NCBI RefSeq assembly: GCF_000264905.1
Contig: NW_006763141.1
Span: 258,814-322,813 of the forward strand
DNA from: Stereum hirsutum FP-91666 SS1
Taxonomy: Eukaryota; Basidiomycota; Agaricomycetes; Russulales; Stereaceae
Length of the DNA: 64,000 nucleotides
Direction of reading: 5' to 3'
Shown here: piece by piece, positions 21,958-33,120 of the stretch
Position numbering within the stretch: the stretch's first letter is position 1
Layout: each line of letters opens with the position of its first letter
Position numbers and translations under genes: made by a program
The notes under the pieces: generated by a model
The model's database searches: none
What the model saw: the letters and a program-made list of their open reading frames with translations, nothing else
Told to the model about the DNA's origin: nothing

Positions 21958-23940
21958 TCACTGGAGACCGGAAATCATCTCAACCATCTCGTCCCCATAG
22001 ATTCCCTTTATCATCTCCGTGTCCATATCCAATTCTAAGTCACAACCATTGAGATAATCCCAATCTACCGTCTTCACGACACGTTCTAACCTGTGCACCC
22101 AGACCCCTACAATCCTACATTCCCGGATCGACAGGTGTTTGATGGGCTTCCCTAACGTCTGGCGTTTGGTGAGAAAACCAGGTAATGCTTGATGGAAAAG
22201 CTTCCTGCTGCCCGGGGTGGCGTCCGCGAATCTGACTTCTCTGAGTTCGAGGAAGGTGAGGTTGGGGAGAAGGACGCGACGAGCGTGATTGGGTTCCGTG
22301 GTGAGTGTCGAATCTTTCTTGTTCTTGAGACGAGCACTTTTAGACGTTTTGGACGAGTTCCTGCGGTCGTCCTTGGATTTCTTTGACGCAGTCAACGTGC
22401 AGCAGAAGGCGATGGCTAAAGGGCCTGTGACGGAGATGTGCTCTAGTTGCTTGAGATGAACGAGTGTATCCTTGCATTTATTTGTGTCCGTGAACTCTGT
22501 CGGCTTCGCCATACGAAGAGTACGGAGGCCCCTGAGATCGAGGAGGGTGCTGATAGATGCAAAGGAAATGTCCTTGGAGTACATCAAGGTCAAGGAAAAG
22601 GTGGCGGGAGCGTCGGTTCCGTAGCTGAATATGGACACAGGAGGGAAGGCCGTGCGCTTGTTAGTCTCGGGCTCGCTGCCGGGTATGTCCCACGCGGTTA
22701 CCTTCAAAATATGAGCCGTGCATCCATGAGGAATGAAGGAGAGTGTGCGTATAGGAGCTCGAAGGTCGCTGTGGAGACGAGCAGTAATCTCCGGGAACAG
22801 AGTATCCTTGATGGCGAGTTGGTCGACATCATTGTCGTCCGGTGTACACGAGAGAAGAAGATTTGCTGTCGGGGGAAATTGAACGTGTTGCAGGAGGGGA
22901 CCACAGTCGGTGACAGGACCGCCGAGAGTGATGCTCTGTAGGATAGAAAGATGAAGTGTAGAGGAAGGCGAGGGGCTTTTGGCATCGTAAGTAGGTAAGC
23001 AGTTCACGAGAGAAAGGCGTTCTAGAGAGGGCGAGTTCGCAAGCATCATCAAGAAGTCATTAAAAGATTGGATAGGAGCTGTGCTAGTCTCTAGAAGCCG
23101 AGGAAAACTAATGGAGAGGTCGGCCAATGACGAAAGAATGGGAAAACAGGCGGGAGTGAGGCTGAAACCGATTAATGTAAGGCGACGCAGAGCCGGAAGA
23201 GAGTTGCCAAAAACATTGCAAAGCAGCGTCTCCATAGAAGAGACTGAGATTCCGCTGCTTTGATGCCTTAACTCGAGGATCTGTAGCAATGGCGCCACGG
23301 GAACGATTTCTGCGGTTTGTTGCAGAAGATACGCTTCGTCGTGGATGGTGAGGACTCTGATATTGGAGAGATACCTGCGAAGAAGCTGGCGGAGGATGAT
23401 CCTACTTTTGTCTGAAATCGTTCGTGCATCGAAGGACAGAGGCGCCGATTTTGCGAGTGAAAACATCCAAGTCGCCCACACCGGTCCCAGAGCAAACGAG
23501 ATTTCGGTCCAAAGTCTGGGATCAGCCAGGGCAACGCTACGCCATTCTTCGCAGACGTGCAACACCATGATCCAGCCGAGCTTAGTGATGGGTCGAGACG
23601 AAGGTGCGGTGTGTGACATTTGACTCTGGGGAACGTCAATACAACTCAGAAACCAGAAGCAGCGAGAGAGGATCACCGGTGGTAGACGAGCAGAGAGAGA
23701 GAGCAGGTTACGGCGTCGTTGAGCCAAGGAAATGGCGAGTTTCAATGCCCGAACTTCCTCGTCCAGCGTCAGACGGGCGGCAGCAAGTTGTTCTTGGGTA
23801 TTGTGAGATGAAAGAGAGGTGAAGGCGACGATTCGGGAAGTGATTGCTGAGGTCCAATATTGGTCCGGAAGGTCCTGCAACCGGTACAGGCACATTAATA
23901 CGCATGGAGCAAACAGCATATATGCGGAAATGATGAACAA
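21958..23940 (-). CDS. F-box-like protein with leucine-rich carboxyl part (up to 660 aa)
   Basis: One long frame without introns. After an uncertain start comes a helix with RLTLDEEVRALKLAISLAQRRRNLL, then the F-box-like core LPPVILSRCFWFLS and IMVLHVCEEWRSVALADPRLWTEI. This is the pattern of agaricomycete F-box-like proteins that bind Skp1 and present substrates to an SCF ubiquitin ligase. The rest has irregular leucine-rich segments (LRRLTLIGFSL, LERLSLVNCLP, LRTLRMAKP) suited to substrate binding. A paralogue lies at 27280-29196 on the other strand, aligning from QYWTSAITSRI against QYWASMFDARV. The hydrophobic first 20 residues are not shared, so translation may start later than 23940. 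Confidence 0.8.
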   Translation of the reverse strand: MFIISAYMLFAPCVLMCLYRLQDLPDQYWTSAITSRIVAFTSLSSHNTQEQLAAARLTLDEEVRALKLAISLAQRRRNLLSLSARLPPVILSRCFWFLSCIDVPQSQMSHTAPSSRPITKLGWIMVLHVCEEWRSVALADPRLWTEISFALGPVWATWMFSLAKSAPLSFDARTISDKSRIILRQLLRRYLSNIRVLTIHDEAYLLQQTAEIVPVAPLLQILELRHQSSGISVSSMETLLCNVFGNSLPALRRLTLIGFSLTPACFPILSSLADLSISFPRLLETSTAPIQSFNDFLMMLANSPSLERLSLVNCLPTYDAKSPSPSSTLHLSILQSITLGGPVTDCGPLLQHVQFPPTANLLLSCTPDDNDVDQLAIKDTLFPEITARLHSDLRAPIRTLSFIPHGCTAHILKVTAWDIPGSEPETNKRTAFPPVSIFSYGTDAPATFSLTLMYSKDISFASISTLLDLRGLRTLRMAKPTEFTDTNKCKDTLVHLKQLEHISVTGPLAIAFCCTLTASKKSKDDRRNSSKTSKSARLKNKKDSTLTTEPNHARRVLLPNLTFLELREVRFADATPGSRKLFHQALPGFLTKRQTLGKPIKHLSIRECRIVGVWVHRLERVVKTVDWDYLNGCDLELDMDTEMIKGIYGDEMVEMISGLQ

Positions 23941-23971
23941 ACTTTAGCATCGCGACTGCAATTGCTCATTA

Positions 23972-24076
23972 GACCGTATCTGCAAAGAATTTTTTGACCT
24001 CGCTAAAGCCCAACGGGACTCGACGATTGGTCTGAGCACCGTTTTAAAGTCGTTTTAAACGGTTGCAGATACGGTC
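23972..24076. mobile_element. Miniature inverted-repeat element (about 105 bp)
   Basis: A perfect inverted pair, ATTAGACCGTATCTGCAA (23968-23985) and its reverse complement (24063-24080), bounds a core without coding potential. Inside is a second near-palindrome, CCGTTTTAAAGTCG/TTTTAAACGG. If the terminal TA on each side is taken as the target duplication, the element is 23972-24076, like a Tc1/mariner-derived MITE. Other choices of target are possible because the flanks are palindromic. Confidence 0.6.
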
Positions 24077-24081
24077 TAATA

Positions 24082-25092
24082 GACATTCTTATGCTTGAGT
24101 TTCCTTTTTGCGCTACGACTCTTCACATTAACCGTAGTTCAGAGGTTCCGGCGACAATCATGACTAGGTGATAGTAAGTACGCCTGTTGCAATAGGTAGT
24201 GAGCCCCAGTGGAGAAGCAGACGCAAATGGAACCATCATACGAGACGATGGTGAACTATCGGCCGGGGAAGGTGATAGCGGATGAGCAGCAAAGCAAGAA
24301 GAACTGATGATATATGTTTTCTGAGCATACTAGAAGCAATACCCTGCGGTTGGCAGAGACCAAGAACACGAAGCCATCAATAAGTCTAACTTTGACTCTG
24401 ACCCCGAGCGAGCGTGAGCACCAATATCGTCGCTAACCAGGATAGATGAGTCAGATCAAGCTGTGGTCCTTGTACAGACCAGCATAAGTATCCGTATGTT
24501 TCTGCAGTCTCGTAGCAGCGATCGAGACCACTTGGACGTACATAGCTCACCCTCCGATGAACTCGTTGCGGTCAACGTTCAATTAGGTTCAAGCAACAGG
24601 CCCAAGTCGATGTGGCACAGAGCGGCCCGGTCCGGCCAGCTCTGTTCGGCCATCCGATCTGGATGAAGGCGCCCAACACGGTGCTCACCACACCCACCAC
24701 GACCACCACGACATCTACCACCGCTCTCCTTCTCCTTTTCGCGTTCTCGTTGTTCTTCTATAGATCGAGAGACTTTATATCCAAGCTCGATAGATTTTGC
24801 AAATTCGCTCCGATGGTATGGTTTATTTCTGAGCTTAAATGAGTAGTGAGCAGGCGCTGATTAGGGTCATGGGTAAATTTGACTGGCGTAGTCTAGCAAG
24901 GCCAGCAAGAGAGCCGAAGAGGAGAAGTTGCTTCAGTTTACTAGCATTACGAGCGCATCGTACGTATATTCTCCAGCCATAATGACATTGCTTTCCAACG
25001 CGATGATTTATTGCAACTGCGCCTGCAACTTCCCCTATCCCGGCCGGCTTCCTCGTGTGATCCATCACTGACACTCTTCGCCGTATCTCCAG
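24082..25092. other. Intergenic; 5' end of the DCN1-like gene not resolved
   Basis: No start exon for the downstream gene could be fixed. A candidate coding stretch ends at about 24816 before a GTATGG donor (...DRFCKFAPM or another frame), but its phase with the next exon is ambiguous. A TIR element ends just before this stretch. Confidence 0.4.
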
Positions 25093-26285
25093 GATCAAAG
25101 ATGCCCGCAAATACCTTGACAAATATAAACGCGTAGAAATTGCCGTAGATGCATACTACAACGACCTTTCATCCCGCCCCCGGACGACCGAACCGCCTGC
25201 ATCCACATCTAAATTGAACGCTGTGTTCGATAATTATGCAGGTGCCCTCTTATCTTACTCCCACATCATGGAGAGTGGATGACTGACGGTATAATACTGG
25301 TGGTCAGACCCCAACGATCCGGATTTGATTACCGTCGATGGCACCATCAAGCTCTGTGAAGATCTTGGAGTTGACCCGGAAGACGTCGTCTTACTCGCGG
25401 TAGCATATGAGCTGAAGAGTCCGAGGATGGCAGAATGGAAACGGCAAGGTTGGATAGCTGGATGGAAGAGTGTTGGGTGCGTTCCTTCGCTCGTAGTCTA
25501 ATTCTGTCCAGTCACTGAATGACACGGTGTGGCCCATTGCGTTGATCGGAAATGGCTGTCTCTAGGTGTGACTCGATCGCAACGATGAAGACTTCTCTCC
25601 TTCGATTACGCGACAAGCTAGGATCAGACCCGAACTACTTCCGCTCTGTATACAGTTACACATTTGATTTTGCGCGCGCTGAAGGTCAAAGATCACTTCG
25701 TGCGTGTCCATATCATTTATCTTCCCTCTATATCTTCCTTGTGGCCATGAAACCATCCCATGATGCTCGCTTCTCATCCGTGCATCTTTGGTACTACAGC
25801 ACTGGAAACCGCACAAGCTTTCTGGGCCCTCCTTCTCCCACATGGAATCCAAGGTGGTGCCCTCTCTCACATTACAAGCCGCGACGATGACGGAGACGAC
25901 AGTATGACGGGCGCTGACGAGGGCTGGAAGCTCGAGTACAATTCGTGGTGGTACGAATTCTTGGAGAATGAAGCGAAGATGAAGGGTGTTAGTAAGGATA
26001 CATGGATGATGGTGCGTTTTCTCCACTACCACATGTTGCATGTTATTCGGGTATATTCATGACGGCCCTGGTGGAACTCAGTTCTTCGACTTTGTGCGCT
26101 CGATTGATTCGAAATTCGAGAAATACGACATGGAAGGTATGTGCTTATTTCTCTGCCTCGTACGCCACCTCCACGCACTCCACTAACTCACAATCTTCGA
26201 ACCCTTCCCGTCGCCAGCTGCCTGGCCCTCAACAATAGATGACTTCGTCGAATACGCCAAGGGCCGGATCGCTACTGGCGCATGA
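25093..26285 (+). CDS. DCN1-like neddylation E3 factor (amino end unresolved)
   Basis: Six exons join in phase: 25093-25241, 25308-25476, 25566-25699, 25800-26011, 26082-26136 and 26218-26285. The first visible residues IKDARKYLDKYKRVEIAVDAYYND are the end of the UBA-like domain. The potentiating-neddylation domain follows: GTIKLCEDLGVDPEDVVLLAVAYELKSPRMAEWKRQGWIAGW, then FRSVYSYTFDFARAEGQRSL, TAQAFWALLLPHG, and the carboxyl end AAWPSTIDDFVEYAK. DCN1 binds cullin and the Nedd8 E2 Ubc12 to promote cullin neddylation, which activates SCF ligases; F-box-like genes lie on both sides, probably by coincidence. The start exon (about 20 residues of UBA) was not identified, so the annotated 5' end is an acceptor site. 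Confidence 0.88.
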
Positions 26286-26550
26286 TCCAGTCGAAGAGTT
26301 ATATCCTAACCTCATCTACGCCCTGTATATCCACAGCCTGGTTCTTCGCTCCTGCTTTATGTGTGATCGAAATACAGTGTGATTTAGACATGGACGTGGG
26401 TGGAAGACGGAACGATGTACCTATCTGGCTGATTCTGTGCCGTGATGTTGTATTCCTGTATCGAGAACACCGTTGCTGTGATAATGAATTTGCTTTGTCT
26501 TTTTGTCGCATTGAACCATGTACGTATGCTGCTTCTGCGCTGGCGGCTGA

Positions 26551-26727
26551 ATGAGTGCGCGGAAGCTGAGTGTGTGGCCCACCACGGGTGCCACCCGGAC
26601 TTCGGGGCGTGTCACGGAAATTCAAGCCCCGCCAGTCAACATCAACAAGGTGCTTCGAGGCGCTTTGGCCTTTCTTACCGCACTCGCCCTAGTCCTCTGG
26701 ACGCTCATTCATTCCTGTCAGCTCTAG
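26551..26727 (+). CDS. Candidate small tail-anchored membrane protein (58 aa)
   Basis: A 59-codon frame starts at ATG 26551 and ends at TAG 26725-26727. The amino half is polar and basic (MSARKLSVWPTT...GRVTEIQAPPVN). The last 25 residues form one hydrophobic helix, LRGALAFLTALALVLWTLIHS, ending close to the terminus as in tail-anchored proteins. Codon third positions are strongly G/C, as in the neighbouring genes, which argues for real coding. No family was recognised. It lies 265 bp after the DCN1-like gene on the same strand. Confidence 0.45.
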   Translation: MSARKLSVWPTTGATRTSGRVTEIQAPPVNINKVLRGALAFLTALALVLWTLIHSCQL

Positions 26728-27279
26728 AGATGTCGCTTTCACCGGATCATCAGTGAGATTTCATCGAATACGCTATGGGACATTACTCATTCATCATTTA
26801 TAACCCTCAGAACCGCACACAGCGAAAGTTCTACCGCCGCCCAAGGATCGAACTCGAGCCAGGTTCGTATGTCATTCCATTCTGACTGCACTATCGCACT
26901 CCTCGAAGTTTTCTCGACCCAATATCCTGAAGCAACCTCAGGGTCCTTTGTCGGCGGGCTTGGCCTGTCCCCTGCATCATTTCTTCTTTTTGAGGTTGAC
27001 CCGAGTGTCCTTACTTAGCTTCGCCTCTCCTTGCCGTTGAGTTCAAAACTGTTATAAGACATGTATGTGGCCATGTACCCGTGCTTTTGTAGACATCTGT
27101 TTACTAGATGTAAAGCTCCGGCGCAGTCTTTGGCGGCCTGGACCGCTCAAGTTATGCTTGCGACGCATCCCGGTGTCTGATGTCCCGCCTGTTTCTCTGG
27201 TTTTCCTTGTTACTTACGCTCTGAGGTTGAGCATGATTGTATCATCTTCACTTCTTTTCATTTCTGCTCAATTGTTAAT
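26728..27279. other. Intergenic, no gene seen
   Basis: Upstream region of the second F-box-like gene. The 112-codon frame at 27065-27403 overlaps that gene in another frame and has no motif. Confidence 0.45.
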
Positions 27280-29196
27280 ATGCCTAATCAACTCGAATCA
27301 TTTCAGATCCTTCTCAATGCCGAACAGTACTGGGCCTCGATGTTCGACGCGCGGGTCGCAGTCCCTGCCCAAATTTCTGCGCAATCGAATATGGACGAAC
27401 TAAACAAGTCCCGTCAACTTATGGACGAAGAACTCGCCGCTATGAATCTCGTAATGTGCCGAGCTCGTATCCGTCGTAACGCACTTACGACATCCTGCAG
27501 AGTGCCACCAGAGATCCTAGCATTGTGCTTTCTCCATCTTGCGTCTCGAGATATCCCCTACAGGGCCCCCAAACAGATATCAGCGATGTCTTCGGCCACC
27601 AAAGCAAACATCGCATGGATCAAAGTGCTACAGGTATGCACGCACTGGCGGCAAGTAGCTCTCAGTCAGCCCAGTCTATGGACGAGGATTGCTTTTTGCC
27701 TCGGCCCTCGATGGGCGGACGAGATGGCTTCAAACGCAAAGGCAGCCCCGCTGATTATCGAGGAGATGACTGGCAATTCTACGCCACAGACGGTTCAATG
27801 CATCGACAAGATCATCGGGGATCATATCTCTCACATCAAGCGGATCGCGCTTGTGAACGGCACTACCTCATTGACTGGCGTCGTCAACAGGGAGACCGCC
27901 GCACCCCTACTGGAGTCTCTTGACCTCAACGCGTTATCTTACAAACGCGAGCATCTGAATGACATGCGTCGTTGCGCACTCTCAAATATTTTTGGACGCC
28001 AAACCCCTCGTTTGCGTCGGATATGTCTGACGAATATTCAAATACTTCCACCCACATTCTGTGTCCTGAAAACCGTCACGGAGCTCTCCATATCGTTTCC
28101 CCGTCGCGGTTCGCTCTCCTCCGACACCTTACCTTCGACACAGAGTTTTCTCGACATGCTCAAGGCAGCGCCTTCTCTGGAATTCCTCAACCTCATCCAC
28201 GTTCTTCCACATATCCATGATGAAGACACAATCCCATCAAAAGTGCCTTCGGTGCACCTGTCTCATCTCGTAGAGATGTGCATTCAAGGTCCTCCTCTGG
28301 ATTGTGTCGCCGTATTACGACAAGTGACGATCCCAAGGACAAGCCGGCTAGACGTGACGTGCACACGACACCTATGGGTCAACTTCGAAGACATCCTTTT
28401 CCCCATCATCACTGCTCATACTCAAGGAGACGGCGCCCCTCCCATCCGTACGCTCGCGATTTCCAGAGACCGCATGGGGCGAAATTTTGAGCTAGAGATC
28501 ATAGCCTGGGCCATCGAACGCACTCAAGTTGAAGGCGTTCTTGAGAAGCCAGTGTTCCACCACTATGACGCACCTACGCTGTCCTTGCGTCTGGAAGATG
28601 TTGGCCGCTCAGAGCCTTCCCTTGCGTCGATATGTAACCTTTTCGATCTCAGTGGGCTCTGTACACTGAGCGCCCAGGAAGAACGGTACCTCCGTGATTA
28701 TGATGAGCCAAAGTGGTCCGACATCCTCTGGCCACTCAAGAAACTCAAGTATGTTCTGGTATCAGGTCTCTCCGCTGCCCCGTTCTGTCGCGCACTTGGC
28801 CAACCCGTCAGTAGTCGTGGACGTATCACGGAAGAGCAATATGAACTAATGAAGGGTACCGAAGACCATATCCCCGCAGAAGACGTCCTACTTCCCCAGC
28901 TTTTCTCCATCGACTTCTATGATGTGGACTTTGGAACGGTCTATGGGTACGACACGACCCTCAAACCACTTATCACGGACCTCCCTATAATCTTCAATTG
29001 GCGGAAGGCTGTCGTCGGACGGCCCGTCCAGCGCCTGGAGATTGAGTCGTGTACGATTAAAGCGGAATGGGTGGACAAATTGAGGGAGGTGGTGTCACAT
29101 GTCGAGTGGGACAGAGTTGAAGGCAGAGAGGACGATGATGATGAATATGGAGACGAAGAGGAGGAAGAAGTGGACTCGGACGAGCTAAATATTTGA
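27280..29196 (+). CDS. F-box-like protein, paralogue of the gene at 21958-23940 (638 aa)
   Basis: A long intronless frame with the same layout as its paralogue. A coiled amino helix (LMDEELAAMNLVMCRARIRRNALT) precedes the F-box-like core VPPEILALCFLHLASRDIP and IKVLQVCTHWRQVALSQPSLWTRI. Leucine-rich segments follow (LRRICLTNIQILPPTF, LEFLNLIHVLP, LCTLSAQEE). Unlike the paralogue it ends in an acidic tail of Asp and Glu (EDDDDEYGDEEEEEVDSDE). The presumed role is substrate recognition for an SCF ubiquitin ligase. The first ATG is uncertain because a possible acceptor (TTTCAG) lies at 27300-27306. Confidence 0.82.
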   Translation: MPNQLESFQILLNAEQYWASMFDARVAVPAQISAQSNMDELNKSRQLMDEELAAMNLVMCRARIRRNALTTSCRVPPEILALCFLHLASRDIPYRAPKQISAMSSATKANIAWIKVLQVCTHWRQVALSQPSLWTRIAFCLGPRWADEMASNAKAAPLIIEEMTGNSTPQTVQCIDKIIGDHISHIKRIALVNGTTSLTGVVNRETAAPLLESLDLNALSYKREHLNDMRRCALSNIFGRQTPRLRRICLTNIQILPPTFCVLKTVTELSISFPRRGSLSSDTLPSTQSFLDMLKAAPSLEFLNLIHVLPHIHDEDTIPSKVPSVHLSHLVEMCIQGPPLDCVAVLRQVTIPRTSRLDVTCTRHLWVNFEDILFPIITAHTQGDGAPPIRTLAISRDRMGRNFELEIIAWAIERTQVEGVLEKPVFHHYDAPTLSLRLEDVGRSEPSLASICNLFDLSGLCTLSAQEERYLRDYDEPKWSDILWPLKKLKYVLVSGLSAAPFCRALGQPVSSRGRITEEQYELMKGTEDHIPAEDVLLPQLFSIDFYDVDFGTVYGYDTTLKPLITDLPIIFNWRKAVVGRPVQRLEIESCTIKAEWVDKLREVVSHVEWDRVEGREDDDDEYGDEEEEEVDSDELNI

Positions 29197-29357
29197 TTAG
29201 ACAGGCATTGCTATTTCAGTTCGTGGTGGTATGCGTATTGATTATATGTTCATTGAGCTTTCCTGTCTGGTAGCGACCGAATTGACACGGAATATCTCCC
29301 TATTCATGGTCGTCTCGTTACAACTACATTTGATTCTGCTCGGTTACGTTCTATTAT

Positions 29358-31471
29358 TCAACTTACGCCCTTATACGCTCGCAAAACCATATCGGCACAC
29401 TTCTCCGCCACGACCACAGTCGGCGCTTGCAAATGTGTAGCAAGAACCCTGGGGAAGATAGATGAATCCGTGACCCTCAATCCAGCGACTCCATACACCC
29501 TTAGCTCGTCGTCCACGACACCCCCACCATTAGGATCGTCTTCGGACGCCATCCTACACGTCGAAGAGTAGTGATATGTGGTCCTATTGTTTTTCCTAAT
29601 GTACGCATCTAATTCTGCATCGTTTGCGTCGGGCAGAGGTGCCTATTCGGCCCAGTCTTCGATCGGATATTTGAGAGCCTGCATGCGCTTCTTGATGGGA
29701 AGGGTGAGATGGAGCGCTGCGCGCAGGGGCACCAAGTCAGCAGAATTGGTGAGATATTGAGTGTCGATGATGAGGTCCGCGGAGTGATCAGACGACGACA
29801 GTCGCACGGTGCCTTTGCTTTCTGGGCGGAGGAGTACATTCAGGAAGCTATAGACGCCGCGAGACTTGTCGAAATAGCCATCGTTGCAGGCCCAAGTCAT
29901 CTGACGATAGCGTTTTGGAATTGAACATTGCATTGCAAGGGTTAGATGAAGAAACATCAACGTACCGGCATGATCTCGATGTCAGGAACATCGTCGCCCT
30001 TCGTCCTATTTGTCTTAGATGGAGCACCGGTAACATCCAGAAAGCGCGAAGAAGTGAAGATGGCCAATTGCAAGACTGGATCAAGGAGCAGGCCGGTCCC
30101 GAAAAGGAGGTACCGGAAGAACTCAATGATAAACACCCATGGCCGCATTTCAATAGCAAGCAGAGAGTCTCTCATTGGGATACGGTACATGAGGGGCACC
30201 CCAAAGTGATCTTGCTGCGAAGAAAGTCAAGCGAGAACGTCTATGAACGGGTGGTGGTGAGATCTCGAGGCGTGACTCACCAAATTTGATCCAACGGCGG
30301 GTAGATCCTTCACAACATCGATGCGGTGTTCTTCGAGGTGCTCGGACGGACCGATACCGCTATGGCAGACGTATCAGCACCGAGTGGTGAAAAAAAGAGA
30401 AAGCAGGTCACCTAAGCATTAGGATTTGAGGCGATACCAGTGGACCTGCGCAGACAATCACTTCCCTACTTGCTCGAATCCTTTTCGCGAGTCCTGTCAA
30501 GCTATCAAACACCTGGACACCGGTGACCTTGGCTCCGCCAAGAACGAAGTCGAAGTCAATCTTCGTCACCAGAGCGTTCGTGCAGATATGGAGGCGGTCT
30601 TGACGAGCCAATGCGAGTTCCTTCGGTAAGAAGGCGTGGTAGGTCGAGTTGCGATGCGAATTGTTGTCTCGCGTGAAGTGGAGACGGCCAATTCCAAACG
30701 GAGGGTGCTCTGGAGCATTGATGTCGGGAATGTACGGGAGCCCAAGATCTCTGCATGCATCTATAGTTCTAGACATGCCAGTATGTTAGTACGAGACTTA
30801 ACCTGATGAGATCAACTGGAAGAATACTTGTAAAATCCTGGAAACTGAAACTTCGTATTTTCCGAAGTGTACCATTGCCCTGTCAGAGGCTGGTCTTCAG
30901 TAAGAGAACTTTCTCTGTCATCAAACCGTTCGAGGACATACCGTCGCTTCCGTGTACGGCTGGATCGCATGGAAAGATTGCCTTCTCATGTTTGAGAAAA
31001 TATCCTTTCAAGTCGTCCCAGCCCCAGCCCTACCTTCCCTCCTTCCTCCAAGCATCGTAATCTGCAGGAAGTCCTCTCGTGTACAACATCTGGTTGATTC
31101 TTGAGCTTCCACCAAGTGCTTTGCCTTGGTACAGCTCGATCTTCCGACCGAGCTGGTCTTGATGTACAGTCGGTCGTTTGACTGTACGAGAGCCATCCGA
31201 AGCAAAATCAGAAGAGAATAAAGGGACTCGCGAGGCCCAGCTATCTGCAAGAGGGCCGCGCTCAACCAGCAGAACACGGACATCGGGCGAAGCGCTCAGC
31301 CTATTCGCTAGGACACAACCTGCAGTACATCCACCTATAACATGAGAGGATATGGAGTATAAAGGGTCGAGCGCTTTCAGCACAGAAGACAACCAAGCAT
31401 AAAATGCAGACTGGCCTACGATGATGAAGTCATATTCCTCGAGAGTTCCGAGTCTGACGGTCTTCTCAGGA
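29358..31471 (-). pseudogene. GMC oxidoreductase (aryl-alcohol oxidase/glucose oxidase family) with two in-frame stops
   Basis: Exons read leftwards and cover most of a GMC flavoenzyme. They include LEEYDFIIVG, then GGCTAGCVLANRLSASPDVRVLLVE (split FAD fold), YQGKALGGSSRINQMLYTRG, AHE-type segments, VIVCAGPLVSPQILMLSGIGP, and near the end TTYHYSSTCRM with the catalytic-region histidine and LRVYGVAGLRVTDSSIFP. An in-frame TAG at about 31030-31032 interrupts EGR/GWGWDDLKGYF. A second, at about 29643-29645, interrupts EDWAE/APLPDA. The first intron would need a GC donor (GCCAGT). No start codon fits exon 1, and transposons lie about 0.2 kb upstream. I read this as a recently disabled gene. Such enzymes make hydrogen peroxide for lignin decay. 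Confidence 0.8.
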
Positions 31472-31696
31472 TAAGTTCAAGTTGCGGAAAGTCATGTTAT
31501 CTATAAGGGCGTTCGGTTACAAAAAGTGAATTCTGACTGAGGGGGAGACTTACAGATACTGTTTCTCCTCGAAGAAGCGTTCAGTGCAAAGGTCTACGCT
31601 TATGAGAAGACGATGGGAGGAGCTGAACTCAACGGTAACTGCCAAAAGACATTCCTTGCCGATATATCCGGCACACGCCGGCGCAAGCGCAACGGT

Positions 31697-32691
31697 AGGA
31701 CCCCTGCATATGCTGGAGGAGGTCCCATCCGAAATCCCCAAATTTTGCCCTTTTTGTCGCACGATTTTGGGCTCATTTTGGTCCGCATGACGATGGTACC
31801 TCAGAATTTTGACCATTTTGGTCCGCAGAACGGGATGGGACCTCAAAATTTTTGTTTTTGGTCCGCACGATAGGATGGTACCTCAAAATCCGCATTTTTT
31901 CCTTCCATATATTCATATAAAATCAGAAAAAAATCGCTCCAGCCGGTATTGAACTGCATATACTGGTGTACACCCTCAATTTGCTCCCAATCGACCTCCT
32001 CTTCCATTTCCGAGCCATCATCCTCTTGTGGTGCCACAGCGCCACCCTGTGGCGCTGCATCTAACTTCCCTTTCCTCCGCATCGCAATCAAGACTCGAAC
32101 GACATCGTTGATTTCTCTCGTACGTGCGCATATGGTCCGAAACAAAGCCAATACCTGAGGTACCGGTATCATTGTAATGGGAGAGCCTTAGGTGTCGACG
32201 TCGATGTCTGTCTGCCTGATAACCTTAGATATTGCTAGCGATAGGAAGGCATAGGTTAGAGGAAAACGAAAGAATTCAGCAGACCGCCGAGTAAACAGAG
32301 ACTACGCTGAACAGCGACCAACACAGGTACAGAGACGACTCGGACACTCTCGGACCGCACTCAGCGAGATCTGGCGAGACAAATTCACAAAAGAACCTAA
32401 TTTATGGTCTGAAATGTTCTCTATCGTTGAAATAAACAACCCAGCAGGTACACTCCTGGAATGTAACTCGAAACAATGCAGTCGGCTACGCAACGCGTCG
32501 GGGGAAGAAAATAAATGGCATCAGCGGCCACCGATATCGGGAAATTTACAGCCCTATTTGGTCCGCATGCCGATGGGACCTCGCGGGCGACCAGGCGCTT
32601 TGGTCCGCACTATGGATCGGACAAAAGCTGATTTTTGGGCCAAAAATTGTCGCACCAGGATGGGACCTCCTTCCGCATATGCAGGGGTCCT
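31697..32691. mobile_element. hAT-like non-autonomous DNA transposon (995 bp)
   Basis: Terminal inverted repeats of 34 bp with two mismatches start AGGACCCCTGCATATGC (31697) and mirror at 32691. They are flanked by an 8-bp target duplication GCAACGGT (31689-31696 and 32692-32699). Inside each end the motif GATGGNACCTC recurs in a GGTCCGCA context (31787-31880 and 32565-32600), typical of subterminal transposase-binding repeats. The only internal frame of size (32172-31843, minus, 109 codons) is acidic, ends with the element's own repeats, and has no transposase motif. The 8-bp duplication and short repeats fit the hAT superfamily. A 9-bp reading (GCAACGGTA) is also possible and would suggest Mutator. 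Confidence 0.8.
32036..32059. repeat. Perfect hairpin inside the hAT-like element
   Basis: CAGCGCCAC and GTGGCGCTG are separated by three bases, making a 9-bp GC-rich stem. A similar CGCCACAG/CTGTGGCG hairpin occurs at about 47993-48030. Confidence 0.5.
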
Positions 32692-32703
32692 GCAACGGTA
32701 CTA

Positions 32704-33118
32704 CAGTGATCCACCACTCCTTTGGGCACCACCGTTCCTTTGGGCAATGTTGCTCACGAGTTGGTATCTGATTCGTCAGAGAGTAAAATAAACTAAAATT
32801 CAGAATCAAATACGTTAGCATTGAAAGTGGTGGATACATGTTTTATTTCTGCAATGAAAGGCTCGTGGCGTATGTGAACGAGTCCTCGCAAAGGTGTTGT
32901 TTTTGGCGTTCTCAGTTTTCGGCAAACACCGGTCCTTTGGGCACCCCCTTTTCCCCTCTGCAGATTGAGAATGTCATCGTTATCCTTTGCCTCACTAAGT
33001 AAATGCAGTCTTATACACATTTATAACAATATGAATGAGAAGAAATAACGCGAAAATGCAGCTGTGCGATGAAGCAAGGTCGTCGCATTTTTCTGCCCAA
33101 AGGACCGGTCCATCACTG
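32704..33118. mobile_element. Tc1/mariner-like miniature element (415 bp)
   Basis: Imperfect inverted ends of about 25 bp, CAGTGAT...CTCCTTTGGGCA on the left and the mirror of CAGTGAT...GTCCTTTGGGCA on the right, are flanked by TA on both sides (32702-32703 and 33119-33120). The CTTTGGGCA motif also recurs internally (about 32740 and 32932). There is no transposase frame. It sits 12 bp right of the hAT-like element. Confidence 0.7.
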
Positions 33119-33120
33119 TA